DNA from: Costus lasius
Taxonomy: Eukaryota > Streptophyta > Magnoliopsida > Zingiberales > Costaceae
Length of the DNA: 64,000 bases
Direction: 5' to 3'
NCBI GenBank assembly: GCA_027563935.2
Contig: CM050452.1
Coordinates: forward strand, 34,542,850-34,606,849
Every line of letters starts with the position of its first letter. Position 1 is the stretch's first letter. Below are positions 56,694 through 64,000 of the stretch, in pieces. A program made the position numbers and the translations under genes. The notes under the pieces were generated by a model. The model was not told the DNA's origin. It saw only the letters and a program-made list of their open reading frames with translations, and did no database searches.

Positions 56694-59607
56694 TGTCACA
56701 TCCCGTTATCTTAACCCCAAACAAGCAACACAAGTCATAGAGAAACAGGATGTTATCATACAAGATCGATTCACATGCTAGGTAAAACCAAGTTCAAGAA
56801 AACACGATCTGAAAATTTTCGAGAATCCATACATAGAATCTCAGCGAAAACACAATTTCAGAAATGTACCTGCCACCACGCAATACTTGCACTAGACATA
56901 TGCAAGTTCACATTTATATCAAATCCGTTTGCAAAAATACCAATCGACTCAAATTGGAAACCAAAGTCACAATGTCGATTCTATAAACTCATGAAACTAA
57001 CATGAATAATACCAAACACCGAAACCAGGCCAAAGCCCGCGGTGACACAAATATCAAAACTTCAAAACTTAAAACTGCCACAACCGGCAACACAAGTTCA
57101 CATAATTCGGCCACAACCGACCCCAGTTAATTAAGCACAAAATCTTATACATTAACCAGCATAATATCCATATCAACGCTAACTCAAGAAATGCGCCCCT
57201 GCTCTACACCTGAAAATAGTGAGGGAGTGAGCTACACAGCCCAGTGAGTGGATAGTCTCAAACGACCATCCATAACATACACTCAAAAATACATGCAGAT
57301 TATTTTAAAAACATTTAACAGAATATCATGTCAACATATAACAAAATTAAAGGACAGAACTCATATAAAACAATCAGGTGTAAACTGCTAAGACATCATT
57401 GTCACCAAAGAGTAACCAGGGTTAAAGAGCTATACTCTAAACCAACTAATGACTTAATTGACCTAGTTGTCCAGCATAATCAATAGTGACCATTATGGTC
57501 CAACCCGGCTTTGGCCTAAGCACTGGGAGAAGCCTGCAAATCACATGCAACATATATACATGGACAGTGTGTAGACTCAAGAGGTAATCACCACCTGGTC
57601 AAGATGTGATACCTTGATCTACACCACCCCATAATCACAAAAATCTAAGCGTCTAAGAGTGATGACATCAAGAGGTGGCCCCTGTCCGACCAAGACATGG
57701 CACTTTGCGTCTTATATCACTCGTTCTCCCAAAGGGTTCCTTAACTGGACAACACCAGACACATCTTATATCTTATTTCACAAAAGTGGACTCCTAAGTG
57801 TCAACTAAACTCTAGGATAGTCATTTTTATCACAATAATCACATCAGGCAGGCTGAACAACAACCCCCTCACATATCACAATACAGGGCTGAAATCTCCA
57901 ACCCATTTTTATCACAATAATCACATCAGGCAGGCTGAACAACAACCCCCTCACATATCACAATACAGGGCTGAAATCTCCAACCCTTAACATATCACAT
58001 ATAGACTATCCCCTTGAGTACACAGTTACACTTAGCCTTAGTCCTAACCATTCCATGACCACAACACATATTATTCAAAAATCACATAACCACATAATAT
58101 TCGAAAATCACATAACCACATAATATTCAAAAATCACATAATCACATAATATTCAAAAATCACATAATCATATAGTAGTGTAGTCCTTAGGTTTCATGCT
58201 GATTAGTTCAGTATAATCATGCTAAGTTATCACCCAAAGTTATCAATCAATATTTCATGTCATTACTTTCTGCATACACCATTCAATTAAAAATACATAA
58301 TAATACAGAAAATTCACTAAATTTCGTTCACAATTAACATAAATGCAGAATATCACATATACATAGTTTTCTACTAGTTCTGATAACAAAAGACGGAAAT
58401 ACCCCTACTTCAAAGTTTAAGTCATACACGAAAAGTTATCCAAAAATTTCGTAAAAATATTCATTACGTCCCTCATGATCCCTAGATTCGTAATTTCAAG
58501 TTTTCCCCAATTTTAACTAGGAAATTTACCGAATTACCCCTAGGTCAATTTCAGTCAACAGAAACTTTTATTTCTAAAAATTCCCAAAAAAATACAGTAG
58601 AATCCTCATATACCTAATTTCATGAATATCAAGTTTTCCCCAATTTTTACCCATGCATTTGGACGTAATTTCATGAAGAAGGGTCGAAATTCTCCTTCAA
58701 GCCCTAATCTTCATGCAATTGAAATTCTAAAACTACATACATGTTTAATCAAAGTCCAATTTAGGATTAAGAGTCTTAAAAACGAAAAGCCCTAATTTTC
58801 ATGCAAGCTAGGGTTTCGAAAATTTGGGAAAAACAAGGAAAACATGTACAATTGAAATTAAGAGATCATGCCATACTCCTATGCATTAATCTTCTCTAAA
58901 ACAAGCAATGCATCCAATTTTCGTGAACTAGGTGAAGGAGAACATCCACTCACCTCAACCGTGAACACCAAGATGAAAAATCTCTCTTACAAACTCGTCT
59001 AAGGCCTTGAAAGACGCCACCAATGGAAGAAGAAACGCCACCAATGGAAGAAGAAACGCCACCAATCACCCAAGAACGCCGGCCAAGGGAGAAGAAAGAA
59101 AGGAAATTTCGCCCAAGCCTCCAAGAATCGCCCAAGCCTTCAAGAAAATCGCCAACTTCTTTGCCCTAGCCGTCCACCTCTTAGATTTTCGATTTTTAAC
59201 TTTTAAACCCGCTAACCAATTAATCCAAATAGGGTTTAACCCACTAACTAATTTATTCAAATCCATCTAATTTAAGTGCAAACCCAATAACTAATTAATT
59301 TAACCATTAACTAACAATTTAACTATTCACTTAAACGAAAATCCAATAAGGATTAACTTAACATCCAATAAGGTCTATTTAATTAATTACAAATTAACAA
59401 CCAATAAATTCTAATCAATTAATTATAAATTAACAACCAATAAACTCTAATCAATTAATTACAAATTAACAATCAATAAGCCAGTTAATTAACATCCAAT
59501 AAGCTAGTTAATTAACATCCAATACTGCTTAACGTAATATCCACAATCAATGATTTTATTTAAATCAAAATAATACTTACCAGGACTTAAGATCCTTGGA
59601 TCTTACA
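56694..59607 (-). repeat. 2.9-kb solo LTR (gypsy type) in C1-c gag
   Basis: A 2914-bp insert with TG...CA ends (plus: TGTCACATCCCG ... ATCTTACA) and a perfect target duplication tctgt at 56689-56693 and 59608-59612. No primer site, polypurine tract or coding domain, so a solo LTR. The GGGATGTGACA terminus suggests the minus orientation and a Ty3/gypsy (Tekay-like) origin, which is tentative. It holds several local tandem repeats. Confidence 0.8.
57823..57986. repeat. 82-bp tandem duplication within the 2.9-kb LTR
   Basis: Two essentially identical units, 57823-57904 and 57905-57986, starting ATTTTTATCACAATAATC. Downstream, shorter repeats of ATCACATAATATTCAAAA (58075-58165), CCACCAATGGAAGAAGAAAC (59015-59068) and AATTAACAACCAATAA (59340-59530) occur. 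Confidence 0.88.
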
Positions 59608-62600
59608 TCTGTCTTAATGGTTCCTTCAAGGAACAAGAAGAAGGGGAAGAAGGGCAAGACCCCTGTCAAGAGCTACAGCAAGGCTCTGAAGCAAAAGGTC
59701 AAGCGGTCGAAGGAATACAGATGTTTCCACTGTGGCCAGCTGGGTCACTAGAAAAAGGACTGTAAAGCGCTCCAAGGAGACAAGAAGGGAAGCATCGCTT
59801 CTGGCTCAGGTATATACGTGACGGAAGTCATGGTTTCATCTTCTTCTATTTCATGGGTGTTGGACACTGCATGTGGAGTTCACATTTGTTCAAATGTACA
59901 GGAACTCAAGAGAAGAAGACAGGTGGGACAGCATGAGGTGGACCTACGAGTTGGAAACGGGGCACGGGTTGCTGCTGTTGCTGTAGGAGACTATTTCATC
60001 TCTTTGCCATCTAGACTTGTATTGGAACTAGACAATTGTTACTTTGTTCCCAGCATTACTAAAAATATTATCTCCATTCCTGCTCTTGTCAGGAAGGGGT
60101 TTTCCTTTGAATGCAATATTTCAAAGTGTATTTTATCTTTAGATAATATTGTTTATGCTACTGGTTCAATTAACAATGGGTTATTCATGTTGGACATGGA
60201 ATGTTCTATACACAATATTGATAATAAGAAAGCCAAATATGCTGATGACAGCACCTTGCTATGGCATAGTCATTTAGGTCATATTAACAAGAAACGCATT
60301 AAGCGGTTGCATGATCATGGACTGCTGGGATCATTCTCCTATGAGGAGATTGATACATGCAAAGCTTGTTTGATGGGCAAAATGACGAAGTCGCATTTTC
60401 TTCATAAAGGTCAAAGGACTTCAGGTTTACTTGACCTTATACACAGCGATGTGTGTGGGCCTTTTAGTAAACATGCCAGAGGTGGCTATCAGTACTTCAT
60501 TACCTTCACTGATGATTTCAGTAGATATGGGTATGTCTATCTTATGAGACATAAAAGTGAATCTTTTGACAAGTTCAAAGAGTTCAAGAATGAAGTACAG
60601 AATCAGCTTGGCCGAAATATCAAGGCACTTCGTTCTGATCGAGGTGGAGAATACCTAAGTCGAGAGTTTACTGACTATCTGAAGGAGTGTGGGATTATCT
60701 CACAGCTCACTCCGCCAGGAACACCGCAATGGAATGGTGTGTCCGAAAGGAGAAATAGAACGTTACTAGATATGGTTCGTTCTATGATGAGTCAGGCTAC
60801 TCTACCTTACTCCTTTTGGGGATTTGCACTGGAGACAGCTGCAAAGGTACTAAACCGAGTGCCATCCAAGGCAATTTCAAAGACGCCATATGAATTATGG
60901 TATGGGAAACAGCCTAGCTTGACATTTATCAGGATCTGGGGCTGCGAGGCTTATGTCAAAAAGCTCGCCTCTGGGAAACTAGAGAGCAGATCTGAGAAAT
61001 GTATCTTTGTCGGTTACCCTAAGGAAACTAAGGGTTATTATTTCTACGATCCCAAAGAGAACAAAGTATTTGTTGCTCGGACGGCCATATTTCTTGAGAA
61101 GGAGTTTCTTCTGCAAGAGGCCAGTGGGAGAGAAATAAAACTGGATGAGAATTCAGAGGAAGGACAAAGTAGTCAAGCGCAATTGGATGAGCCTGAGCCG
61201 GTAGAACAGGTTATTGAACAACCTGAGGCTCAGATATCACGGGAACCGCGAAGATCGGGAAGGATCCGTCGACAGCCTGAGCGCTATGACGGAGTCTACA
61301 TCATTGATAATGATGAACCCCTTACTTATGCGGATGCAGTCAGTGGACCGGAGTCAGCGAGATGGCTTGAAGCTATGCGCGCCGAGATGGACTCCATGTC
61401 AGATAACCAAGTCTGGGATTTGGTTGATCCGCCTCCGGGAGCAATCCCTATAGGCTGTAAATGGATCTTCAAGAAGAAGATTGACATGGATGGTAACATG
61501 GTTACCTATAAAGGCAGGCTAGTTGCGAAAGGTTTCAAACAAATCTACGGGATAGATTATGATGAAACTTTCTCACCTGTAGCTATGTTTAAGTCTATTC
61601 GGATTCTTTTCGCGATAGCAGCATATTATGATTATGAGATCTGGCAAATGGATGTGAAGACAGCTTTCCTTAATGGAAATCTGGATGAGGATGTGTATAT
61701 GACACAACCAGAAGGTTTCACTAATCCATCAGATCATCATAAAATATGCAAGTTAAAGAAGTCTATTTATGGACTTAAACAAGCATCGAGAAGCTGGAAT
61801 ATTCGTTTTGATGAATCAGTCAGTGAATTTGGTTTCATCAAGAACGAGGATGACCCGTGTGTATATAAGAGGTTTAGTGGGAGCGTGATTACTTTCCTAG
61901 TCCTCTACGTCGATGATATCTTGATCATTGGAAACGATATTCCTGAAATGCATGCGGTTAAGGCATGGTTAAGGAAATGTTTTCAGATGAAAGATTGGGA
62001 GAAGCAGCCTATGTATTAGGTGTGAAGATCTACAGGGATAGATCTAAGAGGCTTCTCGGGCTGTGCCAGAGTACTTACATCGATAAAGTCCTGGAGATAT
62101 TTCATTTAGAGAATTCTAAAAGAGGATATCTTCCAGTCAGACATGGTCTGAATCTTTCAAAGAGTCAGTGTCCACAAACACAGACTGAGAAAGATGAAAT
62201 GGACAATACGCCTTATGCTTCGGCTATTGGGTCCATTATGTATGCGATGTTGTGTACTCGCCCAGACGTCGCTTACGGGTTAAGCGTGACCAGTCGGTTC
62301 CAAAGTAATCCAGGTATGGCGCACTGGATTGCAGTCAAGAACATTTTAAAATATCTGCGAGGGACCAAAGATATGTTCTTGGTGTATGGTGGTCAGGAAG
62401 AACTCAGTATAGAAGGATATACTGACGCTTCGTTCCAGTCTGACCAGGATGATTTCCGATCGCAATCAGGCTATGTTTTTAGCTTGAATGGAGGAGCGGT
62501 GGTGTGGAAGAGTTTCAAACAGTCAACTGTTGCTGATTCCACAACAGAAGCCGAGTATGTTGCAGCCTCGGAAGCATCCAAGGAGGCAGTGTGGATTCGT

Positions 62601-62891
62601 AAGTTCGTTCAGGAACTTGGTGTTGTTCCTTCGAGTGCAGATCCTTTGGTTATCTTCTGTGATAACACTGGAGCAATCGCACAAGCAAAGGAACCACGGT
62701 CGCACCAGAAGTCCAAGCACATACAGAGACGGTTTCATTTGATCAGGGAGATCATAGATCGTGGCGAGATCAAAGTCTGCAAGGTTCATACAGATGACAA
62801 TCTGGCAGACCCGCTTACTAAGCCTCTGGCGCAGCAGAAGCATGTGAAGCACTGTAATAATATGGGTTTGAGATTTCTCAACCATTAGATT

Positions 62892-62908
62892 AAGTGCAAG
62901 TGGGAGAT
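62892..62908 (+). other. C1-c polypurine tract
   Basis: AAGTGCAAGTGGGAGAT directly before the 3' LTR start at 62909. Confidence 0.75.
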
Positions 62909-62976
62909 TGTTGGGGTATGCCCTTAAGGCTAATGTTTGAGGCCTTGGGATTGTAACAGTATCATGTATAAACTAT

Positions 62977-64000
62977 TGAAAGGAGTCCCCAAAAAGGGGG
63001 GGGCGAAACCCTGATAGGAGGCGCAACAAAAACTCTAGCGGAATCTAGGGTTTCTAAAAGGATCGCATAGCATGTAATATATTCAACTTTCAATGAGAAG
63101 CGATTCTTACCATTGCCATCGCTTAGATGGTGTCTTGGAAGGAAAGGCGCAAATGCTCCTTCTCCTAAGGTGACGCACACAATTGATGTCGCCTACTCTT
63201 CCTTAGTGCTCCTTGTGCTAGCAAGGCTCCAAGATTGTCTTGCCGAATGAAAAGGGAGAGATCACCTTGCTTGGCCGAATACTTCCTATTGTCGTCTACA
63301 CTTCTCCACACGAGAATGCAAGCGCCGAATACTCAAGTTGGCGACAAAGGCGTGAAGAGGCAAGTTTCATGAGGCGTGGTCACGTAAGTGATCATGCTTT
63401 CTAAAAATAGAAAGCCACTTACTCACATGCGATCATGGGTTTACCCCAATCGCAAACTCCTCTTAGATTGAACCATGCGCTCAACCAATGAGCTGGTTCA
63501 AATCGATTTGGTTCAATAACCAAATAAACCAAGCAATCAGTCCAGACCACAATAAACCCTAAGGCTCTTGATCTGACCGTCGATCTCTTGATGCTCCTGA
63601 TCACACCGATCCAGCATCCATTCTCTCAATCGAAGCTTACCGATCTCAAGCCCTAATCAATCAAACATGATCAGACCAGATCTCACTTACAATCAGAGAT
63701 TAAATCCCTTTAAACTGAACCTGAATAATTCAGTCCACACGATCTAACTTAAGTAAGCCATATCATCAAATTGTGCGACCCTGAGGGTTTCCTTTAAATG
63801 TCGGTAACGATAACTCACGTTATCAGGATCAGTGAGGGGTATCTAGCAACACATCACTGTCTCCCGATATAAAGAAAAGAGTCTTCCAAGACTACACCCA
63901 AACCACAGCACAAGTGTGAATCAACTCACTAGGCATACATGATTCCTTTGCCACTGGATGTTCTTATTGGACAAGCGTGTCAAGCCTGTAGCTCCAATAT
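62977..64000 (-). repeat. Inverted C1 LTR right of C1-c, running off the window
   Basis: It begins TGAAAGGAGTCCCC after only 68 bp of the C1-c 3' LTR and runs collinear with 52978-54000 to the window end, with roughly eight differences in about 1020 bp by eye. It may be the U5 end of a minus-strand C1 element inserted in the C1-c LTR (candidate left target duplicate actat), or the start of a second copy of a 10.0-kb repeat unit. Confidence 0.82.

Larger units (their letters stand above)
56086..62888 (+). pseudogene. C1-c copia gag-pol polyprotein, interrupted and mutated
   Basis: Gag runs 56086-56693 and is then split by a 2.9-kb solo LTR. The frame resumes at 59613. Further damage: a TAG in the zinc knuckle at 59749-59751 (Trp in C1-a and C1-b), and a one-base deletion near 61997 after the YVDD region (MKDLGEAAY in the siblings). 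From there pol continues in another frame to 62888. Integrase keeps the catalytic glutamate (GVSERRN) and RT keeps KQASRSWN. It is inactive as read. Confidence 0.92.
54029..62976 (+). mobile_element. C1-c: third copia C1 element, both LTRs truncated
   Basis: Plus strand: 236 bp of 5' LTR end (54029-54264), iMet primer site, leader, broken polyprotein, polypurine tract (62892-62908), and only 68 bp of 3' LTR (62909-62976). The missing LTR parts are replaced on each side by inverted C1 LTR. The first 24 bases of the 5' piece (TTGCGCCTTTCCTTCCAAGA and CACC) recur nearly exactly about 62 bp later, a duplication at the junction. Confidence 0.85.

Noticed and set aside
52978..64000. Simple inversion of a minus-strand C1 element
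   Set aside because: An inversion would move the LTR end, not duplicate it, but both the plus-strand and minus-strand LTR ends are present. I kept the structure as unresolved.

Overview
The window is plant (angiosperm-type) nuclear repeat DNA. I found no host gene, tRNA, rRNA or CRISPR array. Almost every base belongs to LTR retrotransposons or their remains. Evidence: Ty1/copia polyproteins, Athila-type Ty3/gypsy gag, protease and Athila-ORF remains, primer-binding sites complementary to plant initiator tRNA-Met (TGGTATCAGAGC) and tRNA-Asp (TGGCGCCGTTGCCGGGGA), TG...CA termini, and six insertions with recognisable 5-bp target-site duplications (TSDs; a seventh has one mismatch). The species cannot be named from this.

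Layout, left to right. (1) 1-12821: a non-autonomous minus-strand element (E0) with LTRs of about 2 kb and only 299 bp between them. Its right LTR is split by C1-a (3029-12193, TSD aggag), a young, intact Angela/BARE-like copia element. (2) 12822-24543: an Athila-type element, copy I. It has a protease remnant, a palindrome array, a broken Athila ORF and an LTR. The LTR is split by E3 (18436-23618, TSD tttct), a gag-only non-autonomous element. (3) 24567-48057: Athila-type copy II. It has a truncated left LTR, an interposed copia scrap complex (26293-30190), a palindrome array, and an Athila ORF split by a solo C1 LTR (31372-33071, TSD actta). Its right LTR is split by C1-b (35928-46677, TSD aattc). 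C1-b carries a further solo C1 LTR in its own 3' LTR (43885-45570). (4) 48058-50651: a dead copia integrase fragment split by a solo C1 LTR (48700-50407, TSD ctaaa). (5) 50652-52977: LTR, tRNA-Asp PBS and decayed gag of another Athila-like element. (6) 52978-64000: a third C1 element (C1-c) on the plus strand, flanked on both sides by inverted C1 LTR pieces. Its gag is split by a 2.9-kb gypsy-type solo LTR (56694-59607, TSD tctgt).

C1 is the dominant family: three element bodies, three solo LTRs and two inverted LTR pieces in 64 kb. Only C1-a has an uninterrupted polyprotein (1294 codons), and it has a substitution in a conserved reverse-transcriptase motif. C1-b has a nonsense codon and a lysine in place of the catalytic glutamate of integrase. 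C1-c has a nonsense codon in the zinc knuckle, a frameshift and the 2.9-kb insertion.

The most unusual signal is a set of five arrays of paired short palindromes (arm 1 like TTACGGCACTGCCGTAA, arm 2 like TTACGGTACCGTAA, unit spacing near 72 bp). They lie in the Athila-type LTRs and ahead of the Athila ORF. Two other LTR families in the window have arrays with the same two-arm design but different sequence. The C1 leaders also carry two paralogous bulged hairpins whose stems differ by compensatory changes.
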